Assembly: GCF_011516635.5 (NCBI RefSeq)
Contig: NZ_CP096255.1
Location: forward strand, 9,125,501 to 9,189,500
Direction: 5' to 3'
DNA: 64,000 nt
DNA from: Bradyrhizobium barranii subsp. apii
GTDB lineage: Bacteria; Pseudomonadota; Alphaproteobacteria; Rhizobiales; Xanthobacteraceae
This document shows, one piece after another, positions 9,235-18,599 of the stretch. The notes beneath the pieces are model-generated. The model ran no database searches, was not told the origin of the DNA, and was given only the letters and a program-made list of their open reading frames with translations. The position numbers and the translations under genes are program-made. Each line of letters opens with the position of its first letter. Within the stretch, counting starts at the first letter, position 1.

Positions 9235-11075
9235 CGGACGAAGCAATGGAGGCGTTCGCGCGGGAACTTGCGAGTGAGGTTGACGAGGCGATCCAGTCAG
9301 GCGACGGCAGCATTTATAGTGAGGAAGAGTTCACCCGCATTGTTTTGGACCGCCTTGGCGACGAAGGAGCGATTGAGAACCCCACGCTCTTGTGGCAGGA
9401 GGGCACCTTCGCGCGAACAAAATACAAGATAACCGGCTATTCCATTCCCGACGACGAGGAACGTCTCATCCTTGTGACGACGATCCACACGGGAGAAGTG
9501 CAGCCGCGCGCGTTGACCCGCGACGAAATTCTGAGCGCACTTCAGCAGGCGATGAAATTCTACGAATGCAGCTGCAAAGGGCTGCATACGAAGATCGAAC
9601 CATCGAATACTGACGCGAGCGAGTTGGCTCGGCATATCTATGAAGCCCGCGAGCAGATCGGCGTCCTTCGGGTAGTCCTTCTATCTGACGGACTCACAGG
9701 GCTCAGATCAATCGACCTCAAGAAGGCTTTTGATGGCACGCGAGTCATTGTCGACCTGTTCGGCGTCGAGCGGCTTCAGCGACTCCTCGGACAGGGACTG
9801 CGCCGCGACGACATCGTCGTAGATTTCAGCGCCGACTTTGGCGGCCCCCTTCCATGTCTCAAGGCTTCCTCAGGCAGCGCCGACTATGAGGCTTATCTGG
9901 CTTCCATACCAGGCGCGTTGCTTGCCGATGTCTACGAGAAATACGGTACCCGACTGCTCGAATTGAACGTGCGAGCGTTTCTCGGGCTACGTGGCCGAAA
10001 GAGCGTGAACGCGGGACTTCGAACGACAATTCGCGATCTCCCGCACCGCTTCCTTGCATATAACAACGGTATCGTGGCAACCGTGGATTCGATGGAGGTC
10101 GAGGACAGCGGAAACGGGTACTTCGGAGTCAAATCGGTTCGCGGACTTCAGATCGTCAACGGTGGTCAGACAACCGCCAGCCTGCATCGTGCCAAGCGGC
10201 AGGATGGGGCTAACCTGGACGCGATCTCAGTACCGGCCAAGATCATCTGTGTGAGCGGCGCGGATCTCGACGAAATGGTGGCGGCAGTCTCGAAGTCCGC
10301 CAACAGTCAGAACACCGTTCAGCCCGCGGACTTCTCTGCGAACGATCCTTTCCATGTCGTCGTGGAAAAACTCGCGAACAATACCTGGTTGTCCGACGGC
10401 AAAGGCCGCTGGTTCTACGAGCGCGCTCGCGGAAGTTATGGCGCAGCAGAGCTAAAAGCGTCATTCGCCGCAGGCCAGAAACGACGGTTTGCGCAGGAGA
10501 CGCCGAAGGAGCGCAGGTTCTCGAAGACCGACCTCGCGAAATACCTGAATGCCTGGGAGGGGCAGGCACATCAAGTGAGCTTCGGTAATCAGAAGAACTT
10601 TCAGTTCTTTATGCAGGCGCTGAAGGACGAGCATCCGGATGGATTTGAGCCGGATACGGCGTGGTTCAAGGCGTTTGTTGCTAAGGCGATTCTCTTCCGG
10701 GCCACTCTATCGATCGTGCGAGGAAAGAAGTTCGCCGCGTTTCAGGCGAACATCGTCGCGTACACCATTGCGAGCCTTTCCTGGGCATGTAGTGGACGCA
10801 TTGACTTCGACATGATCTGGACGCGACAGGCGATATCGCCTGAGCTGCATAAGCTTCTTGAGAACTGGGTGGGGAAGATCGACAAGGCGCTTCGAAAGAC
10901 AGCAGGCAATCGCATGGTGAGCGAGTGGGCCAAGAAGGTCGACTGCCGCGATGCGCTTCGTGAATTGTCGTTCGACCTGCCGGACAAGCTTCCTCCTGAA
11001 CTGGTCGCTCAAGCAGGCGCTGGAGGGCGCAGGTCCAGCCGTTCCAATATCCAAGACGACGCGCTCAGGCTTTAA
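9231..11075 (+). CDS. AIPR-family protein (abortive infection phage resistance)
   Basis: This 614-residue protein is the last gene of the coupled cluster. The AIPR core is seen in the LGLRGRKSVNAGLRTT segment, FLAYNNGIVATVD (near 274) and LQIVNGGQTTASLHRAK (near 307-323). The family is named after a lactococcal abortive-infection protein and is repeatedly found next to restriction genes; its biochemical role is not settled. The first 130 residues resemble no nuclease motif that I can point to. It overlaps the upstream stop as ATGA. Immediately after its stop the sequence becomes a decayed LysR gene, so this is the right-hand end of the intact cluster. Confidence 0.87.
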   Translation: MTDEAMEAFARELASEVDEAIQSGDGSIYSEEEFTRIVLDRLGDEGAIENPTLLWQEGTFARTKYKITGYSIPDDEERLILVTTIHTGEVQPRALTRDEILSALQQAMKFYECSCKGLHTKIEPSNTDASELARHIYEAREQIGVLRVVLLSDGLTGLRSIDLKKAFDGTRVIVDLFGVERLQRLLGQGLRRDDIVVDFSADFGGPLPCLKASSGSADYEAYLASIPGALLADVYEKYGTRLLELNVRAFLGLRGRKSVNAGLRTTIRDLPHRFLAYNNGIVATVDSMEVEDSGNGYFGVKSVRGLQIVNGGQTTASLHRAKRQDGANLDAISVPAKIICVSGADLDEMVAAVSKSANSQNTVQPADFSANDPFHVVVEKLANNTWLSDGKGRWFYERARGSYGAAELKASFAAGQKRRFAQETPKERRFSKTDLAKYLNAWEGQAHQVSFGNQKNFQFFMQALKDEHPDGFEPDTAWFKAFVAKAILFRATLSIVRGKKFAAFQANIVAYTIASLSWACSGRIDFDMIWTRQAISPELHKLLENWVGKIDKALRKTAGNRMVSEWAKKVDCRDALRELSFDLPDKLPPELVAQAGAGGRRSSRSNIQDDALRL

Positions 11076-11077
11076 GG

Positions 11078-11644
11078 CGCGTACCCGCACACCTTCGAGC
11101 CTTTCAAACTCGCTATCCCAAGATCGACGTCACACTCCCGGAGGGAGGCGATAACGAGGTGCGAGATTGGGTGGTACGAGACGCCATAGACATCGGATTC
11201 ACTTCAGAATCGTCGAGCTGGCGACCGAAACGATCGCGGAGGACGAGTACGTTGTAGTCACAAGCGCTCGTCATTCATCGTGGCCTAACGAACCAACTCG
11301 CGATTCCTGCGATTGCAGGACGCTCTTTCATCATGTCAGCGTCGGGTTGCGAGCCCGCCATCCAGGCCATGTTTGCTGAGAGTGATTGCTCTCCAGACAT
11401 TGCGTTCCGGGTTCGAGATATGGGGACGCTCCTAGAAATGGTCCGCCAAGGACTTGGGGTGTCGGTCATCCCGGCCTTTTCGGCGCCGGCTAAACAGACG
11501 GGCCTACGTTTTCATAAATTGAACCCGGCACGTCGACGTGCACTTTTGATGGTGACAAATAGCCGGTCCCAACCCACTCCCGCAGTACGCGCGTTCAGTG
11601 ATATGATACGGTCACAATTGCGCATCTCCGCACGCAAACAATGA
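11078..11644 (+). pseudogene. LysR-family regulator remnant (substrate-binding domain only)
   Basis: From just after the AIPR stop, one frame reads HLRAFQTRYPKIDVTLPEG and on to DAIDIGFT, a typical LysR inducer-domain start. The similarity then continues in another frame (IVELATETIAEDEYVVVTS, 11206-11262) and again in a third (DMGTLLEMVRQGLGVSVIP and on to the TGA at 11644). At least two frameshifts and the absence of the N-terminal HTH mark a dead gene. The missing head ends where the defence cluster begins, so it was probably cut by the island's arrival or by an associated deletion. Confidence 0.75.
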
Positions 11645-11961
11645 TAGCGTTGGATCCGGTTCGCCGCTGGTTGCGAACCGCGAAGGGTTGGGGCACCACC
11701 CTTCCCTTCGCTTCTCTATGGTCGATTAGGCTAGCGGCCGAGCGTCCTATTTGCCGCCGTCTCTATCCAGCTGCCGCACACCGCACAGCCGTCTCTTTTC
11801 AATAATGAAGTCGTGCTGCATCTACGATCGTGCAACAGCGTGAGCCACGACGTCTCAGATTTCCTGTCAGGGATCGAAACCGACTGAGCGGCCAAGCTTC
11901 ACGATCGACAACCGTTCCGGTGGCGATACGGCCCGACTCTCGTGTGGCCGAAGGAGGCGTG
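11645..11961. other. Intergenic stretch before the HTH gene
   Basis: No gene is recognised. An imperfect hairpin, GCGAAGGG with CCCTTCGC around 11681-11713, follows the LysR remnant and could act as a terminator, although no clear T-run follows. The open frame from 11830 extends the HTH gene upstream without homology-like content. Confidence 0.35.
11951..11957 (+). promoter_or_regulatory. Strong ribosome binding site fixing the HTH gene start
   Basis: AAGGAGG lies four bases before the ATG at 11962. This argues for the short 76-residue product rather than the 120-residue frame starting at 11830. Confidence 0.7.
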
Positions 11962-12192
11962 ATGACGAGCAGCAAATTCCTGACACCTGAGGAAGTCGCC
12001 GAGCGCTACCGTGGTGGCATCTCCGTGGGCACGCTCAGAAACTGGCGCGCAATGCGGATCGGCCCCTCATTCGTGAAGATCGGCAAGGCCGTCCTCTACC
12101 CGATCGATGAGCTTGATGCGTGGGACGAAAAGAATAGAGTGCCTTGCCGTGCGTCAAATAGAGTCACGGAGCATTCTCGTGACCGCGCGTGA
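11962..12192 (+). CDS. Small helix-turn-helix DNA-binding protein, excisionase/AlpA-like
   Basis: This 76-residue protein has a MerR/excisionase-type HTH: FLTPEEVAERYRGGISVGTLRNWR, then the wing GPSFVKIGKAVLYPIDELDAW. Such proteins act as excisionases or local regulators in integrative elements. It has an excellent Shine-Dalgarno. It sits between the LysR remnant and a radC tail, both typical leftovers at integrated-element borders, but no integrase is in the window. The C-terminal 20 residues are low in similarity-type features and may be divergent. Confidence 0.72.
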   Translation: MTSSKFLTPEEVAERYRGGISVGTLRNWRAMRIGPSFVKIGKAVLYPIDELDAWDEKNRVPCRASNRVTEHSRDRA

Positions 12193-12272
12193 TGATCACG
12201 ACGAGGCACTTCGAACATGCCCCAATTCCCGGCACCAACAACCACGTTAATCTCAGATTGACGCGCTATTTC

Positions 12273-12460
12273 AAGTATTTACGCGAGAGATGATCCTGCT
12301 GCACAACCACCCCAGCGGCGATCCCTCGCCGTCGCAGGCCGACATCCAGATGACCAAGGCGATCATCGACATCGCAAAACCGCTCGGTATCGCCGTGCAC
12401 GACCACATCATCGTCGGCAAACAAGGTCACGCCAGTCTGAAGGGACTGAAGCTGATCTAA
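12273..12460 (+). pseudogene. radC: radC C-terminal remnant (JAB/MPN domain tail)
   Basis: The frame ending at the TAA 12458-12460 reads REMILLHNHPSGDPSPSQAD, which is the RadC zinc-site signature, followed by the usual end HDHIIVGKQGHASLKGLKLI. Everything upstream of about 12276 lacks RadC similarity, so only the last 60 residues remain. The nearest ATG (12288) would give about 57 residues, without the RadC N-terminal half. RadC-type genes are frequent cargo and junction sites of genomic islands, which fits an island scar here. Confidence 0.78.
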
Positions 12461-12720
12461 ACGACGTCGCCTCTTGGGGGCTAAAGCGGACCTTACCGCG
12501 AACCTCGCAAAACGACGCGATTGCCCCAGAGCAGTCATCAGTCCCGCTGGCAACTAGAGGTTGTCCAGAGAGCACGGCGTGGATCCGTTGGATCAGCATT
12601 GTTGTCCCATGCGTGACTCGTGAGCGACAGCGGTCGGGATAATGGATTGCTGCCGCGATCGCCACAGATGCGGCGTCTTCGCACAACAATTCTGGTGCTC
12701 GTTGCCTTTCGTGATCGCGT

Positions 12721-13985
12721 GTGATCGGGCGCAACAAAATGGAACTGCGCAAGCCTTTGCGATTACTTGCCGGTCAGGCGCCGCGTCGGCACCCTCTGCG
12801 AGCACGGGTGCTTTCCGTTGTTCTGCCTTGCGTGATTATCATCGCCGCACCGCAAGCGGCCCGCGCTCAATGTACAACTGATCCTGTCAACGGCGGCATC
12901 CTTCAGAACGGCGGAACCTGCGTAGCCAATAATCCGGTGAGCACCGGTTTCAACATCGCGGTCAGCGCGTTGAACGGCGCAAACGTGACTACCAATGGCA
13001 CGGTGACGGCCAATGGTGGTGGAACAGGAATCCAGGTCACCGCAAACGCCACGGTCACCGCAAACGCAAATGTAACCGCCGCCAGCACTGGCCTGATTGC
13101 GAACACCGGCGGCACGATCATCATTAATGCGATCACCCTGGCGAATTCTGGCGGCGGCGGCGCGGCCATGATCGCCACCACCGGCACGATCATCGCGAAT
13201 AGCACGACTGTGAATTGGAACGGCGGCGCCGCGGTCGGGGTGGGCGGGGTGGTGCAGGCCACGGCGGGAGGTCTGATTCAATTCACACCTGGCTCGTCGA
13301 TCAATCTCAGCGGTGGCTTCGGCAAGTTGATGACCGCCGACGGTGCGACAAGCCAAATCATCGCCAATGGTCTTTCCGTGAACATGGGTGCTTCGGGCGG
13401 CATGACCGCGGCTACGGCGCAGAACGGGGGGAGTATCCAGCTTGCGAGCGGCAGCAGCATCACGTTCGCCGGAGGCGGCGGGAATACCGGCTTATCGGCA
13501 ACAGGGACCAACAGTTCGATCACGGCGACCGATCTGAGCTTGTCGGTAGGTAATGGCGGTGGTGATGTCGGTGTGAACGCCGCGTCCGGGGGCCAGGTGA
13601 CGTTGACGCGCGGCTCCGTTACCGTTCCGGGCATTGGCGGCGGGGAGATAGGACTTCGGGCGACGGGGGCGAACAGCCTGGTTACCGCAAACGATGTGGT
13701 CGTCAGCGTGACGGGAGGCGGTGGAAACGCTGGAGTGAATGCGACGACCGGCGGCACCGTTACGACGAGTGGTGGCTCGGTGTCCGTCGTCAACGGCGCG
13801 GGCGGGCTGCTGCAGAACGGCGGCAACGTAACCATGACCGGAACCGACGTGACCGCGTCAGGAAATGGCGGCTTCGGCTTTCTGTTCAACGGTAGCGGAA
13901 ACACGTTGCAGTACAGCAACGCCACCATCGTGGCCAGCGCCGCCTCCTTCTCGGTGCAGGGCGGCGCGGCCAACATCAGTCTTAG
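12721..13985 (+). pseudogene. Autotransporter, 5' part (signal peptide and passenger), split by IS
   Basis: A GTG at 12721 (or ATG at 12739) opens a frame with a basic N-terminus, a hydrophobic segment LSVVLPCVIIIAA and an ARA-Q signal-peptidase-like site. About 370 residues rich in Gly, Asn, Thr, Ala and Ser follow, in repeated NGG, TGG and TATG units that suggest a right-handed beta-helix passenger. The frame is interrupted after codon 421 by an IS1380-family element; the present ORF ends at 14013 inside the element. Joined at the TTAG duplication to 15622, it continues in frame to the beta-barrel. As it stands the passenger would be made without its outer-membrane anchor. Confidence 0.85.
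13982..13985. repeat. Target-site duplication TTAG (left copy)
   Basis: The TTAG directly left of the inverted repeat is matched by an identical TTAG at 15618-15621, directly right of the element. Confidence 0.85.
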
Positions 13986-15617
13986 CCCGTCTTATTCGTC
14001 AGAGGGCGCCTGAGAGGCTGGCGAGCGTGGTGTAAAGCGCTGATGCGGCGTAGGATTCGGTTGCAAAGCCAACCCCATCACCTTCAGCCGCGAACACCAC
14101 GCCCGCCATGACCGACGATACGATTCTGCCCTTCTCGTTTCCAGCCGTTCACGCCAAGAAAGTCACAGCTGCCTTCGATGGCGGTCGGCTGACCTCGAAC
14201 GGGGGCGTGATGCTTCTGGCGATGGCCGAGCGGCGTCTCGGCTTGGCCGACAATTTGGCCCGGGTGTTCCCGGATCGGCGCGATCCGACGCGGGTCGTGC
14301 ACAGCCTGGTCGATATGTTCCGCGCGCGCATGTTCGCGATCTGCTGCGGCTACGAGGACGCCGACGACCTCGATCATCTGCGGTCCGATCCCGCATTCAA
14401 GCTGGCCTGCGGACGGCTGCCGGACACGGGTCGCGATCTGTGTTCCCAACCGACGCTGTCGCGTCTGGAGAATGCTCCGCGCCTGCGCGACGTGATCCGA
14501 CTGACCTACACTTTGGTCGACGCATGGATGGATAGCTACCCGCGCGAGCCGGCATCCGTCACGCTCGACATCGATGATACCTGCGATGTCGTCCACGGCC
14601 ATCAGCAGCTCTCGCTGTTCAACGCTCATTATGACGAACGCTGCTTCCTGCCGATCCACGTCTACGACACGGAGAAGAGCCGGCCCGTGGCGGTCGTGCT
14701 GCGGCCCGGCAAGACGCCGGGCGGCGTCGAGGTGCGTGCCCATCTGCGCCGCCTGGTACGGCATATCCGGACGCGGTGGCACAACACGCGAATTACGTTC
14801 CGTGGCGACGGGCACTATGCCCGGCCGGAGGCAATGGCGTGGTGCGAGACCAACGGCATCGACTACATCTTCGGTCTGTCCGGCACCAAGCCGCTCGCCA
14901 GAAAAGTCGACGCGGTCGCCGACGACATCCGCACGCGACGCGCCATCGAGAACCTGCCGGTTCTGCGCGGCTATACCGAGACGCGCCACAAGGCAAAGTC
15001 CTGGGATCGCGAACGACGCACCGTCGCCCGTATTGAGGCGACGATGCTCGGCCTCGACATCCGCTTCGTCGTCACCAGCCTCGATGTCGGCTCGGCCGAG
15101 TGGATCTACGACAGCCTGTATTGCGCGCGCGGCCAAGCCGAGAATCTGATCAAGCTGCATAAGACGCAGCTCGCCTCCGATCGCACCAGTTGCCGTTCGG
15201 CGCTCGCCAATCAAGTCCGCCTCGTTCTCCATACCGCCGCTTATTGGCTGATGCTGACCGTGCGCGACGCCATTCCCAAAGTCCGGGAATTGGCCACTGC
15301 CGAGTTCGCGACGCTGCGTCTTCGGCTCTTGAAAATCGCCGCCCGGGTTGTCGAGACCAAGAGCCGCATTCGCCTTGCGTTCGCCGCGGCATGTCCCGAA
15401 GCCGACCTGATCCGCAGCTTGCCCGGCGCGCTGCTGCCGCTCGGTCCTTGACCGGTGGGGCGTCCGCCCGCGTTCACCCAACCCATCCCTCAAGCGCGTT
15501 GCAAAGTACCGGTCGTCAGGCGGTGAAAAGCCGAAGGCAATCCTGTGCGCCTCGTCAGCGGAGGTGTGCGGATGCACCAGTCGGACCAAAATACCGCGCT
15601 CTCACGAATAGGGCGGG
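13986..15617 (+). mobile_element. IS1380-family insertion sequence (1,632 bp)
   Basis: The ends are imperfect inverted repeats matching at 19 of 24 positions: the left starts CCCGTCTTATTCGTCAGAG and the right end, reverse-complemented, starts CCCGCCCTATTCGTGAGAG. TTAG flanks the element on both sides (13982-13985 and 15618-15621), a 4-bp target duplication as expected for this family. One transposase gene fills the element. The two copies of TTAG and the good terminal repeats suggest a recent insertion. Confidence 0.92.
14108..15451 (+). CDS. IS1380-family transposase
   Basis: This 447-residue DDE transposase has the expected features: LDIDDTCDVVHG (first Asp region), FRGDGHYARPEAM (second Asp) and a C-terminal YCARGQAENLIKLHK with the catalytic Glu in the QAEN-K context typical of IS1380 and related IS4-like groups. 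Its length is normal for the family and it looks intact, so the element may still be mobile. It is transcribed in the same direction as the autotransporter it interrupts. Confidence 0.93.
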   Translation: MTDDTILPFSFPAVHAKKVTAAFDGGRLTSNGGVMLLAMAERRLGLADNLARVFPDRRDPTRVVHSLVDMFRARMFAICCGYEDADDLDHLRSDPAFKLACGRLPDTGRDLCSQPTLSRLENAPRLRDVIRLTYTLVDAWMDSYPREPASVTLDIDDTCDVVHGHQQLSLFNAHYDERCFLPIHVYDTEKSRPVAVVLRPGKTPGGVEVRAHLRRLVRHIRTRWHNTRITFRGDGHYARPEAMAWCETNGIDYIFGLSGTKPLARKVDAVADDIRTRRAIENLPVLRGYTETRHKAKSWDRERRTVARIEATMLGLDIRFVVTSLDVGSAEWIYDSLYCARGQAENLIKLHKTQLASDRTSCRSALANQVRLVLHTAAYWLMLTVRDAIPKVRELATAEFATLRLRLLKIAARVVETKSRIRLAFAAACPEADLIRSLPGALLPLGP

Positions 15618-15621
15618 TTAG
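15618..15621. repeat. Target-site duplication TTAG (right copy)
   Basis: This is the second copy of the 4-bp target. Removing the element and one copy restores the autotransporter frame without a stop. Confidence 0.85.
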
Positions 15622-17299
15622 TAATGCCGTCGCAGTAACAAATAACAACACCCTGCTCGAAACGGTGTCTGGAGCCAGCACGACGTTCAACGCACAGGCA
15701 TCGACCTTGCGAGGGGTGATTACGACGGCGGCCGGCGGCATCAGCACAGTCACCCTTGCGCAGAATACCGTCTGGACGATGACGGGCAATTCGAACGCAA
15801 CCAACCTGACCAACAACAGCAGTGAGATCATCTTCACCCCGCCGACCGCGGACCCCACACAACTGTCGAGCTACAAGACGCTGATTGCGAATAACTATGG
15901 GGGCGCAGGCGGCTTGATCACGCTCAATACTTTTCTCGGCAACGACACTTCGCCATCCGACAGGCTGGTCATTAACGGCGGCGCAGCGACGGGCTCGACA
16001 ACGCTCAGAGTATTGAACACGACCGGTCCCGGCGATCAGACCGTTGCGAACGGCATCCTTTTGGTGCAGACCGTCAACAACGCCACCACGGCGCCCGGCG
16101 CTTTCTCGCTCGCCGGCGAGGTGCGCGGCGGCGCTTATGATTACTTCCTGTTTCGCGGCGGCATTAACGGCAATGCGCCCCAGGATTGGTTCCTGCGCTC
16201 GACTTTCGATTCGGGGCCGACACCCCCGGACCCGCCGATTATCCCGCCGCCGATCCTGCCGCCCGATCCGCCTCCGGACGGGCTGCCGCCCGGCTCCTAC
16301 CCAATCATCGGGCCTGGACTTGCAACGTACGGGTCCGTTCAACCTATGGCCCGGCAAATCGGCCTCGCCACGCTTGGTACGCTCAACCAGCGAGTCGGCG
16401 ACACGATGACATTGTTGAATGCGGGTACCGACCCTAATGGCTGGGGCCGGTCAGACTGGGCGCGCGTTTTCGGTCAGCAGATCAACGGCCACTACCAGCC
16501 CTTCGCCGACCCGCGCACCGATGGCTGGCTGGCGGGCTTCCAAGGCGGAATCGATCTCTGGCGCGGCAGCACCATCCCCGGTCACCGCGACTCTGCTGGA
16601 CTTTACTTCGCCTATACCCAGGCGCGGGCCGACGTGACCGGGCTGGTCACAAACCCGGCCGCCACTGGCTACATGCTCACCCACACCGGGACCAACGACA
16701 TCCAGGCTTACTCGGCCGGCGGCTACTGGACGCACTACGGTCCGACCGGCTGGTACCTCGACGCGATCCTGCAGGGGACGCTCTATCGCGGCAACGCGAC
16801 GACGCAATTCACGCAATTGCCGCTCAAGGGCGCCGGCTTCGTTGCCTCCCTGGAGACGGGCTATCCAATCCCGCTGCCGCTTGGCCCAGGCTTCGTGCTC
16901 GAGCCGCAGGCCCAGATCATCTGGCAACGGGTATCGTTCGACGAAGCCAATGACGGTCTGGGCCCGGTCGGGCTGGGCACGACGTCGGGTCCGATCGGAC
17001 GGCTCGGCCTGCGCGGGCAGTGGAACATTGCCAGCAGCAACGGGATGCTCTTGCAGCCTTATGCAGGCGTCAATTACTGGCGCAGCTGGGGCGCGGGAGC
17101 GGACACCACTTTTGGCATCGATCAAGTGCTGCTGCTGCAGAAGATGCAGACGGTCGAAACCTTCGTCGGCTTCACCGGCAAGCTCGACAAGAGCTATAGC
17201 GTCTATGCTCAATTCGGTTATCAATTCGACGTCGGCAGCACGGTCAACGCGGGCCCGCAAGGCGCCAAAGGCACCGCGGGCATACGCTACAGCTGGTGA
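15622..17299 (+). pseudogene. Autotransporter, 3' part (passenger end and beta-barrel), split by IS
   Basis: This is the continuation of the gene starting at 12721, in the same frame once the IS and one TTAG are removed. The passenger end (AVAVTNNNTLLETVSGAST) carries on the beta-helix repeats. A proline-rich linker follows (PPDPPIIPPP, about 16230-16290), then an autotransporter barrel of about 290 residues starting near WGRSDWARVFGQ and ending in GIRYSW, with the terminal aromatic residue used by outer-membrane barrels. The present ORF opens in the IS at 15545 and would give a barrel protein without a signal peptide. Confidence 0.87.
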
Positions 17300-17551
17300 A
17301 TAGGGTTCCAGCAAGCTGCTTGCGATCTCTACGCGCAGCGAGGCCCGCATTCCGCGGCCTGCCGTATAAACTATGTGCATGTCCGGATGCGGCCCTGTTT
17401 GAGACATGCCGACCGACCTTGAGAATGTCCGCGAACCGAGGAAGACCGGAAGTGGCCAGCGCACAAGGCAGGCCGCTTCCATGCGGCCGTCTTCGCTTGG
17501 TCACGAATGACCCGGAATGGCAGCCTACAACGCGCCGATCGCCTCGGCTAA

Positions 17552-17625
17552 AGCATGATCCGGAAAAGTGCGCAGCGGTTTTCCCTCTCGACAAACGCGG
17601 AGCGCGTTTGCGCGGAGATCATGCT
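17552..17625 (+). repeat. Dispersed 74-bp palindrome-ended intergenic repeat, copy 1
   Basis: The unit begins AGCATGATCCGGAAAAGTGC and ends in AGATCATGCT, so its ends are inverted. A near-identical copy lies in reverse orientation at 47295-47369. It is a repeat-family element in a non-coding gap. Confidence 0.8.
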
Positions 17626-17635
17626 CAAACAACAA

Positions 17636-17680
17636 CCTAAAGCGCGATGACGATTCATCCCAATCTCATCGCGCTTTAGG
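17636..17680. repeat. Perfect 15-bp inverted repeat with 15-nt loop
   Basis: CCTAAAGCGCGATGA at 17636-17650 pairs exactly with its complement at 17666-17680. It lies downstream of the autotransporter and beside the 74-bp repeat. It could terminate transcription but lacks a T-run, so it is more likely an intergenic palindrome. Confidence 0.75.
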
Positions 17681-17745
17681 CAAGATGACTGGCCAGCCGA
17701 AAGGTCTCTCAGCGAGCTCGGCAGGGCGGGCCGATGATCACTTCC

Positions 17746-17976
17746 TTACGGCAGCGACCCTCTAAGGTCCGCGACACCAAAATCTACCGTGGCTCCGCCA
17801 CCGTTCTCAGAAGTCGTCTGGGTGCGGGCCTCGCTGTGCGCTGACACAGCGATGACCCGGTCGCCTTTCTTCTCCGCCAGTCCGACATTTCGAGCGAGGA
17901 TCGCGCCAAGCAAAAGCATCGTGACCATCAGCCCGCTCACGGACGCAGTCACATAAACATTGGACCAATTGCGCAT
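17746..17976 (-). CDS. Small membrane-anchored hypothetical protein
   Basis: From the ATG at 17976 the product is 76 residues: MRNWSNVYVTASVSGL, then one hydrophobic helix (LMVTMLLLGAI) near residues 16-27, then a polar, Ser/Thr/Gly-rich tail. It would sit in the inner membrane with a short periplasmic tail. In-frame ATG codons at 17991 and 17997, and the frame opening at 18018, allow a longer form. No family is recognised and no neighbour hints at a role. It may not be expressed. Confidence 0.45.
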   Translation of the reverse strand: MRNWSNVYVTASVSGLMVTMLLLGAILARNVGLAEKKGDRVIAVSAHSEARTQTTSENGGGATVDFGVADLRGSLP

Positions 17977-18018
17977 CACTACACCACCCATGCGCATCGC
18001 CCCGGCCCGATGCAACAT

Positions 18019-18599
18019 GCGTCGTTGAGTCGTTAGGCGATTTGGTGGCGCGGCAGTGGCGTTCTGGAGTTCACCTCACTTGTTACGCGGTGGCGGCCAC
18101 TCGTTGCAGGTTCGTGGCGAGCGGATTGCTTTGAGCAGCCTTTCCTGTGGACCGCCGCACTTCCATCACAGGAGGCAGCATGGACTCAGGCATACTCCGA
18201 AATTGCGCGGCTTGCTCTCCCGGCCGCGCGGATCTCGCCTGGAGCCCCGGCTGGTACGGTCGGGGCTCTCTTTGGAGCGGCTCTCCGAGACCGTTCAGCT
18301 TGGCCTCGGGCGGCGGTCTTGGTGCTGCCAGTCGCCTAAGCCACTAACCCGATCACTAGCTCCGTCAGAACTGCTGACGTTGCTATCCGCTTCCGGGATT
18401 TCAGCGCTGTTCGTCTGGATCAGAAATAGCTGTTTCTGCATCTCGACGAGGCGCGCGCGGCTATATTGCCACCGGATAAACTAGCTTCACCGGGTGAGTC
18501 TCCCGCACATTTCTGGCATTTCGCGAACCAACGGCATGGGATAACCTCTGTCTGTTTTCCTGACTTCATTTTCTCAATGGCAGACAATAGGAGAGGAAA
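18019..18599. other. Gene-poor gap
   Basis: I find no gene that I can support here. An ORF of 55 codons at 18180-18347 has a good AGGAGG just upstream, but its arginine, serine and glycine composition looks non-coding. The leader of the NTF2-like gene occupies the right end. Confidence 0.45.

Larger units (their letters stand above)
17300..17745. other. Intergenic region with two palindromic repeats
   Basis: No gene is seen between the autotransporter end and the small minus-strand gene. The region holds a dispersed repeat at 17552-17625 and a perfect hairpin at 17636-17680, listed separately. Confidence 0.6.

Noticed and set aside
14084..15589. Long minus-strand ORF (501 codons) opposite the transposase
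   Set aside because: It is the antisense shadow of the IS1380 transposase gene, and the plus strand carries all DDE motifs.
17636..17680. Hairpin as a rho-independent terminator of the autotransporter
   Set aside because: It is a perfect stem but has no T-run and lies more than 300 bases after the stop. It is reported as a repeat instead.
18180..18347. 55-codon ORF with a good ribosome-binding site
   Set aside because: The composition is unlike a folded protein and no family is recognised. I could not support it as a gene.
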